Source: Sphingomonas arvum
GTDB lineage: Bacteria; Pseudomonadota; Alphaproteobacteria; Sphingomonadales; Sphingomonadaceae
Length of the DNA stretch: 64,000 bases
Assembly (NCBI RefSeq): GCF_026013565.1
Contig: NZ_JAPDOB010000001.1
Coordinates: 1,014,317-1,078,316, forward strand
Reading direction: 5' to 3'
A program made the position numbers and the translations under genes. The stretch's first letter is position 1; each line of letters opens with the position of its first letter. Positions 34,153 through 42,361 of this stretch are shown piece after piece. Under the pieces are notes generated by a model. It saw only the letters and a program-made list of their open reading frames with translations, did no database searches and was not told the DNA's origin.

Positions 34153-34817
34153 CTGGAGAAACAACGACCCATGCCGACCATGACCATGATCATGACCATT
34201 CTCATGCCGGCATGGCGCGCGATGCAGAGCGGGACGGCATTTTCGAGGTCATGGAGACTGCTGTCCGCGAGCTGCTCACGGATAAGGGCCTGATCGCGGC
34301 TACCGACATTCGCCGCCAGATCGAGGTTCTGGACTCGCGCTCCCCAGCTCTCGGCGCGGCGGTGGTGGCGAGGGCGTGGACAGACCCAGCCTTCAAGCAA
34401 CGTCTACTAGAAAACGGTAGGATGGCTTGCGAGGAGCTGGGGATCACCTTCTACGATGATACTCAGCTGATCGTTCTCGAGAACACCAACGAGGTCCATA
34501 ACCTCGTCGTTTGCACTCTATGCTCCTGCTACCCGCGGCCGGTGCTCGGGCTTCCGCCCGACTGGTACAAGCTCAAGCCTTACCGGGCGCGCGCAGTCTA
34601 TGAACCGCGACAGCTGCTTGCAGAATTCGGCACCGTTATCCCTGATGATGTCGAGATCCGGGTGAGTGACTCAACGGCGATGGTGCGTTTTCTGATTCTT
34701 CCGCAGCGCCCGGCAGGCATAGATGATCTGACGACCGACCAGCTCGCCGCCCTTGTCACCCGCGATGCAATGATCGGGGTGGTGCGTGACCTGGTCCCAT
34801 CGGGAGCAGTCATGTGA
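34149..34817 (+). CDS. nitrile hydratase alpha-type metal-binding subunit, His-rich N-terminus
   Basis: A 222-residue homologue of nitrile hydratase alpha / thiocyanate hydrolase gamma. The metal motif VCTLCSCYPRPVLGLPP carries Cys122, Cys125 and Cys127; Thr between the first two cysteines is the cobalt-type signature (iron types have Ser). The start at GTG 34149 overlaps the previous stop and adds an unusual N-terminus with eight His (HADHDHDHDHSHAG, residues 8-21), likely a cobalt-storage or loading tail. The tail is absent in standard alpha subunits and makes the protein longer. Enzyme would hydrate nitriles to amides or hydrolyse thiocyanate. Confidence 0.95.
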   Translation: MTGETTTHADHDHDHDHSHAGMARDAERDGIFEVMETAVRELLTDKGLIAATDIRRQIEVLDSRSPALGAAVVARAWTDPAFKQRLLENGRMACEELGITFYDDTQLIVLENTNEVHNLVVCTLCSCYPRPVLGLPPDWYKLKPYRARAVYEPRQLLAEFGTVIPDDVEIRVSDSTAMVRFLILPQRPAGIDDLTTDQLAALVTRDAMIGVVRDLVPSGAVM

Positions 34818-35146
34818 ACGACCTTTCGACCCTCATCACCCGCTTGCCCAACGACGTCGGCGGTCAACCTGCCGGTCCGCTGGACCGCAGCGAACATGAG
34901 CTGCTTCCGTGGGAAAAGAGATGTCACGCGCTCGCCGACGTGCTCGACTTCCGCAAGATCATCAACACGGAGGAGAAGCGGCGCGGGGTCGAGGCTCTTG
35001 GCTCCGAGCAGATTGGCAAGCTCGGTTACTACGAGCGTTGGATAGTCGCGTTTGCCAATATCCTCTTTCAGAAGGGCCTGCTTACCCCGGCGGAGCTTGC
35101 AGTACGGATGCAGGCCGTTGAGGAGCGGCAGCGCTCGTCCGAATGA
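34814..35146 (+). CDS. split nitrile hydratase beta-type subunit, N-terminal half
   Basis: A 110-residue protein equivalent to the N-terminal half of nitrile hydratase beta and to thiocyanate hydrolase beta: start LITRLPNDVGGQPAGPLDRSE, WEKRCHALADVL, and YYERWIVAFANILFQKGLLTPAEL, the well-known helical region. The Arg in WEKR may match the beta Arg that contacts the modified cysteine (inference). The fragment before it is the C-half gene, so the usual beta gene is cut in two and rearranged around alpha. It overlaps both neighbours by 4 bp. Confidence 0.9.
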   Translation: MNDLSTLITRLPNDVGGQPAGPLDRSEHELLPWEKRCHALADVLDFRKIINTEEKRRGVEALGSEQIGKLGYYERWIVAFANILFQKGLLTPAELAVRMQAVEERQRSSE

Positions 35147-36225
35147 TGAGGGCGGCGAGCTTCCAAAGCCGCCTCTTCTTGGTTGTAAGCGCAGTACTGC
35201 TCCTGAACGCAGGATCATGGGTGGCTGCATTCATTGCGTTCTCGGGCAGCCCGGTGCTGCTAGGCATAGCCCTGCTCATCTACGGGCTCGGCATGCGACA
35301 TGGCTTCGATGCCGATCACATCGCTGCGATCGATAACGTCACTCGAAAACTGATGAGCGACGGCCAGCAACCGGTCGCGATTGGCTTCTTCTTCGCCGTT
35401 GGTCACTCGGGCTTGGTCATCGTGGTGACGCTGGCCATCGCTCATGCGGCAAGTTCCGCAGCGTGGTTCGAGCACTACAGGGCCGCTGGAGCAGCGATCA
35501 GCCAGGCAATCTCCGGCACGTTCCTCATCGCGGTCGCTATCGCAAACATCTTCGCTTTGCGAACGGCGATGCAAAAGAGCCTGTCGCCGTCGGCTGCCAT
35601 CCCGTCCTTTGCTGCTCGCTTGGTGCGCGCCATGCGCTCGAGTTGGCACATGCTGGTGCTTGGCGTCCTCTTCGGACTGAGCTTCGATACGGCGAGTGAA
35701 ATAGCCATGTTCAGCCTCTCGGCGGGGCAGGCCTCGAATGGCATGCCGCTCCACGAGATCGCGATCTTGCCGCTGCTATTCACTGCAGGCATGACGCTGG
35801 TCGATACTATCGACGGTCTCCTGGTGGTCGGCGCATATCGATTGGCGGTCGAGCAGCCAGAACGACGCCGCACCTACAATCTGGTGGTCACGTCCCTTTC
35901 GATCGCGCTGGCTCTCTCGACCGGGATGCTTCAGTTGCTTCCGACTGTCGACCCGCGCTTTATGTCGAGACCCGATGCCCTGGCCCTGCTGGCCACCGTC
36001 TCTGAGCACTCCAGTCTGATTGGCGCCTCGGTGCTGGCCTTTATTCTCATCGCCTGGGCAGGAACCTTGGTCTTGGCGCGGCGACGTCAAACGAGTGACG
36101 AGGCGACGAAAGCGGCCACGGCCGCAACCACCAACAACCAGGCTACGCCTTTCAGCAAGGGTAGGGGAGTGCCCTTTCCACGCTCCAATCCGCTGATCCG
36201 CCGTTCACATGATACCGCCGCGTAG
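35143..36225 (+). CDS. NiCoT-family cobalt/nickel permease (NhlF-like)
   Basis: A 360-residue inner-membrane transporter with eight helices. The signature RHGFDADHIAAIDN (the H-x4-D-H metal motif in helix 2) and LFGLSFDTASEIAMF are complete. NhlF in Rhodococcus is a known cobalt importer next to a cobalt nitrile hydratase, and the overlap (ATGA) with the preceding subunit gene supports the same role. The last 45 residues (after LVLARRRQ) are hydrophilic, and their codons lie within the antisense DUF202 gene, so the tail may be dispensable. Confidence 0.93.
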   Translation: MMRAASFQSRLFLVVSAVLLLNAGSWVAAFIAFSGSPVLLGIALLIYGLGMRHGFDADHIAAIDNVTRKLMSDGQQPVAIGFFFAVGHSGLVIVVTLAIAHAASSAAWFEHYRAAGAAISQAISGTFLIAVAIANIFALRTAMQKSLSPSAAIPSFAARLVRAMRSSWHMLVLGVLFGLSFDTASEIAMFSLSAGQASNGMPLHEIAILPLLFTAGMTLVDTIDGLLVVGAYRLAVEQPERRRTYNLVVTSLSIALALSTGMLQLLPTVDPRFMSRPDALALLATVSEHSSLIGASVLAFILIAWAGTLVLARRRQTSDEATKAATAATTNNQATPFSKGRGVPFPRSNPLIRRSHDTAA

Positions 36226-36431
36226 AAGCAGAAGGCGCCTACCAGCAGAAGGATTGTCGCCGCGGCGTGTAGGGCCCAACCCGGGACGTGATCCGCGAGC
36301 AGGGACCTGAAGCCTACCCCTGCGGCGAGTGCACCAAGGCCGGTCCGGACCCAGGAAGCATAGGTACGCTCGTAAGCTAGTCGGGTGCGGTCGGTGGCGA
36401 GCTCGTTCGTGGTCTCGGCTGGCTGCGTCAT
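36087..36431 (-). CDS. DUF202 family inner membrane protein
   Basis: A 114-residue protein with the DUF202/YidH signature TRLAYERTYASWVRTGLGAL and three membrane helices. A GGAG site lies upstream of the ATG at 36431. Its last 139 bp are antisense to the end of the cobalt permease gene, a real overlap of two convergent genes. Function of the family is unknown. Confidence 0.82.
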   Translation of the reverse strand: MTQPAETTNELATDRTRLAYERTYASWVRTGLGALAAGVGFRSLLADHVPGWALHAAATILLLVGAFCFYAAVSCERRISGLERGKGTPLPLLKGVAWLLVVAAVAAFVASSLV

Positions 36432-36663
36432 GTCGGCTCCGGGTTGTCAGCGATAATGTGCCGATCGCGACCGCTCTGGCCTACCCAATTCGCACCCTCA
36501 CTGACCCATTATCGTGCTTTCCCTTTCATCGCCGTGCGAAACGGCAAGAAGCCGAGCTTGCTTCCACTATCTTGTTCGAGCCCTAGGCTCATCGAGTTCA
36601 ATCTAATCCCTCTTAACCCTGTTATGATCCCTCCGACTCCTTGGCGGAGGAAGGTTGGCGAGC

Positions 36664-39600
36664 ATGCAATTCTCAATAGTCACCATGCTCCTGCCAGTAT
36701 CTGCCCTTTTGCCGTCTGCGACGCATGCGGGGCCGAGCGATGTAGTAAATGTGGATGTCCGCGCCGGGCCACTGTCTGGAGCCTTGGGTGAATTCGCTCG
36801 GGAGACCGGGACTGGGCTCTTGTTCGACAAAACCATAACCGACCATCTGTCGGCGCCAGCCGTGCGTGGCACCTTCACGAGGGGAACTGCGCTGAGCCTG
36901 CTGCTCCGCGGCACGGACGTCAGCTATCGCGTTGTTGCCGGCAGCTTCGCCCTCTATCGCCTGCCTAAATCTGAGAACGCCGATTTCCGTGACACGGCCA
37001 GGGACTTGCCCATCCCCGAGATCCTGGTGATGGGACGGCGCAGTCAGAACGTGGATATCCGTCGCTCGACCAACGATATCCGGCCCTACAAAGTTCTGGA
37101 GCGCTCCAAGTTTGCCGAGGCGACCCGCGATGATCTCAACGAAATCCTCCGGACCGAGCTTACCGCCAACGCAGCCTCTGCCGCACCGGCGCAGATTCTT
37201 AGGAACGCTGGGGATTCCCGCTCTTCGATCGATCTTCGCGGCTTAGGTCCCGATCGAACACTGGTGCTGGTGGACGGTCGGCGTTTCCCAACGATTCCGA
37301 CCTTCACCCTCGACAACCTGCAGCCCGACATCAACGCGATCCCGCTGATCGCGATCGAGCGCGTAGAGAGCATCACTTCCACCGCCGGGGGCACTTATGG
37401 CCCTGGTGCGCTTGGCGGGGCAGTGAATATCGTACTCCGCCAGAAGATGCGCGGAGTGGAAATGCGAGGCACGGCAGGGTTAAGCAGCCGCGGCGACGCC
37501 GGCACAACCTCTCTTGAGACTATGATCGGGCTGCGCAGTTCGGACGATCGCACCGGGATCATGCTGGTTGGCGGCCTACGCAAAGCGAACGGGCTGCTGC
37601 GGAAGAATCGCGACTATTCCGAAAGGCAACGCAAACTTCAGTTCAAGAACGATCCTGCCGGCTATTCTCCACTCCGCTATGCAGCGAATTCCGGAGGCTT
37701 CTATCGCTTCACCGACTCCGTGACTGTTTACAGCAGCTCAGGTGAGCCCCTCCGACTAAAGCCAGAGTATGGCGGTGCCAATCTCGGGTCGGCTTATTCC
37801 TATCTGCCAAGTTCGTTCTCAGGCTCACGAAACGAGGCCATCACGTTGCTGCAGGCCAACGCGGGCAAGCTGACATTCGACTCGGCGCCGGACCTTCGCG
37901 ACGGCGAAGCGTCTCTGCTTCCGCGTGTCCAGTCGGAGGCCGCGCTGGTGAACCTGGACCATCGGTTCGGCGATGCTTTCGAGGTGTATGTCAGCGGAGC
38001 ATGGTTGCAGAACAGGAGCCGGTACGACTTCGCTGATGGTGAGCAGACCGTGACTTACCCCTTTGCTCCCACTAACCCTTTTCAACAATCCGTCGTTTTC
38101 ACGCTTCCGCGTCCGGACCTCATCGGGCTCTACACGCAGAAGATCGTGACCACGCACATGACCACCGGCGTGACTGCCTCCTTGGGGGGGCACTGGCGCC
38201 TCAACATCGACGCGTCGCTTGGAAGAGTTCGGGTCAGTAATGCGAGCGTTAACAGCGTCGTCAGCTTTCCATTGCTCAATGCACTGCTGACAGGAAAACC
38301 CGGTGGGCTCGACTTACCGGTCGTTGACCCGCTTGCGCCCGAAGCCGAGCGAAACGCAGCTTTACTGGCATACCGAGAGACTGGTCGGACCAGCCAGGTT
38401 CTGACCAATCACTTCTACGATGCTTCGCTGCGTCTCGCGGGACCTCTGGTGCACTTGCCGGGAGGGCCTTTGACGGCGACTGCATCGGCTGAATGGCGAC
38501 GCGAGACGGTTCCCGAAACGCAGCGCGTCAGTAACTTCCCAGCGAGCAAGCGCGTCCTCGACAACTCGCCGCGGCAAGTGCAAGTAGCTTCCGCTCTTCT
38601 GGAGCTTAGGGCGCCGATCACCGGGAGTGACCAAAGGCTCCCGTTTTTACGCAAGCTCGAAGTGCAACTGGCTCTTCGAGGTGACAGTTCAAGAACGCTT
38701 TATCCGACAAGTTTTGGGTCCATTCTGCCGGGGCAGGAGCCGGAAACACGCTCGCACCGGCTCGCTCTCACTTACACTGCCGGCGTGCGCATACGTCCCC
38801 GGCACAACCTGCTGTTACGGCTCAGTTCTGCAACAGGTGAGCTTCCGCCCACGATCCGTAACCTTCAATCGACGTTCGGCTATTTCGTCAATTCCGACGC
38901 GCTGCTCGCAGACAGCAAGCGTGGAGGGCGGCCGGTCGGAAGTGAGCGCTCCTTCATCTTCCTTTACGGTGGTTCGCCGGACTCTCCTCCCGAACGAGCA
39001 CGCGGCATCTCCGCTGGCTTGGTCCTAAACCCCGATCCGAGAAGATGGCCGCAGTTCTCGCTCGACTATTCACACATTCATCGGACGCGTGAGCCCTACG
39101 TCCTCTCCTACATCTTCTTCGACGACGAGAATGCACTAGCGAGGGTTCCCGAAGTTCTGGCGCGCGAGGGAAGCGATCCTGGCAGGCTCAGGCGGCTGCC
39201 GCTGACCGACGCCGATGCGGCACTGGGCTTCACGGCTGGTATCGTTACTCACGTGGACGGCCGGGGCGTCAATGATGGCGAGACCGTGTTGAAATCCCTA
39301 GATGCCGATCTGTCCTGGCAATTGCCCGCGACACGCTTTGGGATCTTCGACCTCAATGCTTCCGCGACCTGGACGAGCTCTTTGCGTCATAGGATATCCG
39401 GTACCAGGCTTTCGACGGAGCGGGCCGGCTATGCCGACGGCCCGGTGAAATGGCGCGGAGTGTTGTCTCTTGACTGGCATCTCGGCAGTAGTTCAGCAGG
39501 CTTACGAGCAAACTACACTGGCAGCTATCGACCGATCTATGGCAGCCCTGCCGACGCTCAATACAATCCGCAGATTCTGCGCTTTCAGGGCCGGCAGCGC

Positions 39601-39810
39601 ATTCCTCAGCAAGTTACCTTCGACCTGCGTGTCGGGCAGACGTTGGCGGTTGGGGTAGGAGTTCTGAAGAGAGCTCAGGTCGAGCTGGTCATTGCCAACG
39701 TGTTCGATGCGTCCCCACCAATCACTGCTGACCCTCAGACTCTGGGTTATAGCACCTACGCCGACCCACGGCGGCGGCGTTTCTCGCTCGCGCTTGGCAC
39801 GGCGTTTTGA
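36664..39810 (+). CDS. TonB-dependent receptor with STN signalling domain
   Basis: A 1048-residue outer-membrane receptor. The ATG at 36664 is preferred, 9-13 bp after GGAGGAAGG. Order: signal peptide (MQFSIVTMLLPVSALLPSATHA), STN/secretin-TonB domain (about 30-110; PLSGALGEFARETGTGLLF), a TonB-box region, plug domain (SIDLRGLGPDRTLVLVDGRR, ERVESITSTAGGTYGPGALG), and the 22-strand barrel ending ALGTAF. STN receptors signal through FecR/FecI-type pairs, one of which is nearby. Ligand unknown. Confidence 0.93.
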   Translation: MQFSIVTMLLPVSALLPSATHAGPSDVVNVDVRAGPLSGALGEFARETGTGLLFDKTITDHLSAPAVRGTFTRGTALSLLLRGTDVSYRVVAGSFALYRLPKSENADFRDTARDLPIPEILVMGRRSQNVDIRRSTNDIRPYKVLERSKFAEATRDDLNEILRTELTANAASAAPAQILRNAGDSRSSIDLRGLGPDRTLVLVDGRRFPTIPTFTLDNLQPDINAIPLIAIERVESITSTAGGTYGPGALGGAVNIVLRQKMRGVEMRGTAGLSSRGDAGTTSLETMIGLRSSDDRTGIMLVGGLRKANGLLRKNRDYSERQRKLQFKNDPAGYSPLRYAANSGGFYRFTDSVTVYSSSGEPLRLKPEYGGANLGSAYSYLPSSFSGSRNEAITLLQANAGKLTFDSAPDLRDGEASLLPRVQSEAALVNLDHRFGDAFEVYVSGAWLQNRSRYDFADGEQTVTYPFAPTNPFQQSVVFTLPRPDLIGLYTQKIVTTHMTTGVTASLGGHWRLNIDASLGRVRVSNASVNSVVSFPLLNALLTGKPGGLDLPVVDPLAPEAERNAALLAYRETGRTSQVLTNHFYDASLRLAGPLVHLPGGPLTATASAEWRRETVPETQRVSNFPASKRVLDNSPRQVQVASALLELRAPITGSDQRLPFLRKLEVQLALRGDSSRTLYPTSFGSILPGQEPETRSHRLALTYTAGVRIRPRHNLLLRLSSATGELPPTIRNLQSTFGYFVNSDALLADSKRGGRPVGSERSFIFLYGGSPDSPPERARGISAGLVLNPDPRRWPQFSLDYSHIHRTREPYVLSYIFFDDENALARVPEVLAREGSDPGRLRRLPLTDADAALGFTAGIVTHVDGRGVNDGETVLKSLDADLSWQLPATRFGIFDLNASATWTSSLRHRISGTRLSTERAGYADGPVKWRGVLSLDWHLGSSSAGLRANYTGSYRPIYGSPADAQYNPQILRFQGRQRIPQQVTFDLRVGQTLAVGVGVLKRAQVELVIANVFDASPPITADPQTLGYSTYADPRRRRFSLALGTAF

Positions 39811-39930
39811 AGCGCTTGGGCACGCTCGCGCATGGCGTGCCGGGCGGAAGCGGGCCGAAAGAGGCGGAACCGAAAGAACTCGCCATAGCCCGGATCTAAA
39901 AGCAGCTGAGCAAATTCAGCGGAGCTGCCC

Positions 39931-40218
39931 GTGCCTCGTCCTAACCCGAAGCCGAAACCCGAACATCATCTCTTCAGTCTCACTGCGGCCGGCATCTTCC
40001 TTGCCGTGTTGATCATTCTGGCAATCTTCGACAACGCTTCGAGGGTTACCAACCATCACGGCGAAACGCCGCAAGATCTCGCGCTTGATCGAGCTGATCG
40101 CACCGCTGGCTTTCCAACGGAGGGACCATCGATCCCGCCGGATGGACCCGGCCGGCGGGCCGACGCTGACAACGCCAGCTCGGAGACTGCTCAATCAAGC
40201 TCGTCGCAGAACAAGTAA
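39931..40218 (+). CDS. small single-pass membrane protein (tentative)
   Basis: A 95-residue protein from a GTG start with GGAG 8 bp before. A Pro/Lys-rich head (PRPNPKPKPEHHLF) precedes one membrane helix (LTAAGIFLAVLIILAIF), then a polar tail rich in Pro, Asp and Ser. It lies between the receptor and regulators. No family recognised; support is composition and the ribosome-binding site only. Confidence 0.45.
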   Translation: MPRPNPKPKPEHHLFSLTAAGIFLAVLIILAIFDNASRVTNHHGETPQDLALDRADRTAGFPTEGPSIPPDGPGRRADADNASSETAQSSSSQNK

Positions 40219-40655
40219 CCTCGGCCGGCGATTGTCTTAATCAGGTGTCGATCTTCGCCAAGGACCTTACGCAATGTAGACAGCTGTATCCGAACATTGG
40301 TGTCATCGACGGTCGTCGTCGGCCAGACGAAAGAGATGATCTCGCGCACTGTTACGATCCTTCCGCGCCGGAGAAGCAGCAAGTGGAGAAGGTCGTAAGC
40401 GCGGCTTCCAATCGTGACGGGTAACTCATCGCGGAGCAGGACACGCGCGCTTGGGACAAGGCGCCACTCTCCAAAACGGAGTTCTTGCAAGCTCATTTCG
40501 GACAACACCGATACGCCGACGCTCGTGAAGTGCCCGCAAGAAGGCGTCGATCGGGGTACGGGCCCGTCAGCGGACCCGCTAACGATTAGATTAGGCTTGA
40601 GAATAGCCCCTGACCAATGCATCGCCTGCTCCGCTTCGAGTGCCTCCATTCTCAA
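40191..40655 (-). CDS. winged-helix-only transcriptional regulator
   Basis: A 154-residue protein; about residues 54-150 form an OmpR/CadC-type winged helix: LPVTIGSRAYDLLHLLLLRR, IVTVREIISFVWP, NVRIQLSTLRKVLG and LIKTIAGRGYLF. No receiver domain is attached. The first 53 residues are unassigned, and a start at Met54 (40496) is equally possible. Related to the gene at 58844-59287 and to the decayed gene at 25258-25606. Lies next to FecR, so it might share in receptor regulation. Confidence 0.78.
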   Translation of the reverse strand: MRMEALEAEQAMHWSGAILKPNLIVSGSADGPVPRSTPSCGHFTSVGVSVLSEMSLQELRFGEWRLVPSARVLLRDELPVTIGSRAYDLLHLLLLRRGRIVTVREIISFVWPTTTVDDTNVRIQLSTLRKVLGEDRHLIKTIAGRGYLFCDELD

Positions 40656-40703
40656 GACGCACGGTCAGCAGATTACCTCACGTGGCGGTGGAGCGATTTC
40701 GAT

Positions 40704-41729
40704 TCAGTTCAGACTCTTGAGCTCGATCACGTCCGGCCCCTGGCGATGAGCCCTAACGGGGTACACAACTCCCAGAGCTTCGGCAAAACCGTCGGGATCG
40801 CCGTTCCGGAACCTCCCTGTGATCCGCAGATCGCGTAAGCGCAGGTCAGCGATGATGAGCTTGCGATCCGAATAGCGGTTCAGCTCGGCGAGCGCTGACG
40901 ACAATACTTCGTTGTCGAACGTCGTCATGCCCTGCTGCCAGTCCAGACTGGCGTGAGGAACAGGCGATATCGTCCGCTTCCCATTCCCCCCATCCACCAG
41001 CCTTTGCCCGGGTTCAAGGATCTGAGCTAAACCAGCGGAGGTTTGGATGGCGACACGACCCTGAAACAGATCGATCCGTGCTTCTCCACTGCTGGCCTTC
41101 ACGCTGAACCGCGTTCCAAGTGCCCGGATGGTGGTCGGGCCTGCCACCACGACAAAAGGTCGGGCAGGGTCATGTGCAACGTCAAAGAGCCCCTGGCCCT
41201 CAATCAATCGAAATTCCCGCTGATTTCGTCCTAGCCGCACATCGATCTTGGTCCTTGCATCAAGAACAAGCTCGCTGCCGTCGGAAAGACGTAAGGATCG
41301 TACCTGTCCGCCAGCTGATGCAAACCGAGCCCACTTCTGCTCGACTGCCGGTTGAGCAATCTGGGGGTGAGTTGTCCTCCCAGGATCAAGGAGACCATAG
41401 AGCGCGGGTGCGGCGAAGAGCAAACAAATGGCAGCGGCTACAGCTGCGGCAAGCTGCAGGGAGCTGAAAAGGGGCCTGCGTTTCGCCTCTCGTGCCTGGC
41501 TTCGTAGTTCGGACAGAAGGTCGGTATCCTTACTCTCGTCCAGTACTGTCAGAACCCCGCACACGTGCTGCCAAGCCTCGCGGTGGCGATGATTGCCACG
41601 GAGCCACTCGTCCAAGAGCGCCCTCTCATGCACCGACAAGCCTTCGCTTTGGCGAGCGGCCCACATGGCAGCGGCGTGTTCCGGTGACAGGTCAATGGAA
41701 TCCTGCCAGGTTTTAACATCACGTATCAT
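40704..41729 (-). CDS. FecR-type anti-sigma regulator
   Basis: A 341-residue membrane protein beginning MIRDVKTWQD at 41729 within the last 11 bp of the sigma-factor gene. DUF4880-type N-terminus (AAMWAARQSEGLSVHERALLDEWL), one membrane helix (LAAAVAAAICLLFAAPAL), and the periplasmic FecR domain (LRLSDGSELVLDARTKIDV, ALGTRFSV, PGQRLV). C-terminal secretin-like half (RYSDRKLIIADLRLRDLRIT). It would connect an STN receptor to the sigma factor. Confidence 0.92.
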   Translation of the reverse strand: MIRDVKTWQDSIDLSPEHAAAMWAARQSEGLSVHERALLDEWLRGNHRHREAWQHVCGVLTVLDESKDTDLLSELRSQAREAKRRPLFSSLQLAAAVAAAICLLFAAPALYGLLDPGRTTHPQIAQPAVEQKWARFASAGGQVRSLRLSDGSELVLDARTKIDVRLGRNQREFRLIEGQGLFDVAHDPARPFVVVAGPTTIRALGTRFSVKASSGEARIDLFQGRVAIQTSAGLAQILEPGQRLVDGGNGKRTISPVPHASLDWQQGMTTFDNEVLSSALAELNRYSDRKLIIADLRLRDLRITGRFRNGDPDGFAEALGVVYPVRAHRQGPDVIELKSLN

Positions 41730-42327
41730 GAGCAGTCTCACTTGGCAGAGTGCCGAGGTGACGAATGGCACGGATCATGTGCTTCTCGACGGCGCTCACC
41801 GAGAGGCCCAGCTGGATCGCGACCTCTCTGTAGCGCAGGCCCTCAAGGCGATGGAGGATGAAGATGGTGCGAGTTCGCTCGGGCAGTTCGAGCAAGCGAG
41901 CCAGAGCGGACCGGAGTTCTTGTTTCCCAGCCGCTATGCGATCGGGCGCCAGGTCGTCCGTTCCATGATCCGCTGGCTCCAGCGAGACGTGGGCACTTGA
42001 CTTACGGACGGCGCGTCGGCGGCCATAGTCCGCCAGCACATTGGAAGCGGTCTGGAAAATGTAGCCATCAAGATTGCTGATCTCGGCACCGGTCTGGCGT
42101 CCTGCCAAACGTACAAAAACTTCTTGGACGAGGTCATCGACATCGTTGACTTGGCTTAGCCGGCGCCTGAAGTAATTACCCAGGCTCGCCCGCAAGGCTC
42201 CGTTACGAGCTGCCGCAGCGGCAATCTCGTCGGCCTTGATCGGTTCGCCAGACATCGGCGAAGGTTGAGCCATCAACTGGTCGATTACTAGTGCCTTGCT
42301 GTGAGACGCAGGTCGGTCCTCTCTCAC
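41719..42327 (-). CDS. FecI-like ECF sigma factor
   Basis: A 202-residue ECF sigma-70 protein. Region 2: DDLVQEVFVRLAGRQ and the SNLDGYIFQTASNVLADYGRR helix; region 4: ELPERTRTIFILHRLEGLRYREVA. The first 40 residues are an extension; starts at GTG 42327 or Met19 are possible, as neither has a clear ribosome-binding site. Overlaps the FecR gene by 11 bp. It likely drives the receptor at 36664-39810, although that gene faces the opposite way and lies 0.9 kb beyond the end of fecR. Confidence 0.92.
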   Translation of the reverse strand: MREDRPASHSKALVIDQLMAQPSPMSGEPIKADEIAAAAARNGALRASLGNYFRRRLSQVNDVDDLVQEVFVRLAGRQTGAEISNLDGYIFQTASNVLADYGRRRAVRKSSAHVSLEPADHGTDDLAPDRIAAGKQELRSALARLLELPERTRTIFILHRLEGLRYREVAIQLGLSVSAVEKHMIRAIRHLGTLPSETAHDT

Positions 42328-42361
42328 CTATGACGCAGGCGTTCGAAAAAACCTCATGGCT

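Noticed and set aside
39819..39841. GGCACGC / GCGTGCC hairpin after the TonB receptor
   Set aside because: Seven-bp stem with a 9-base loop and no T-tract; too weak for a terminator call.
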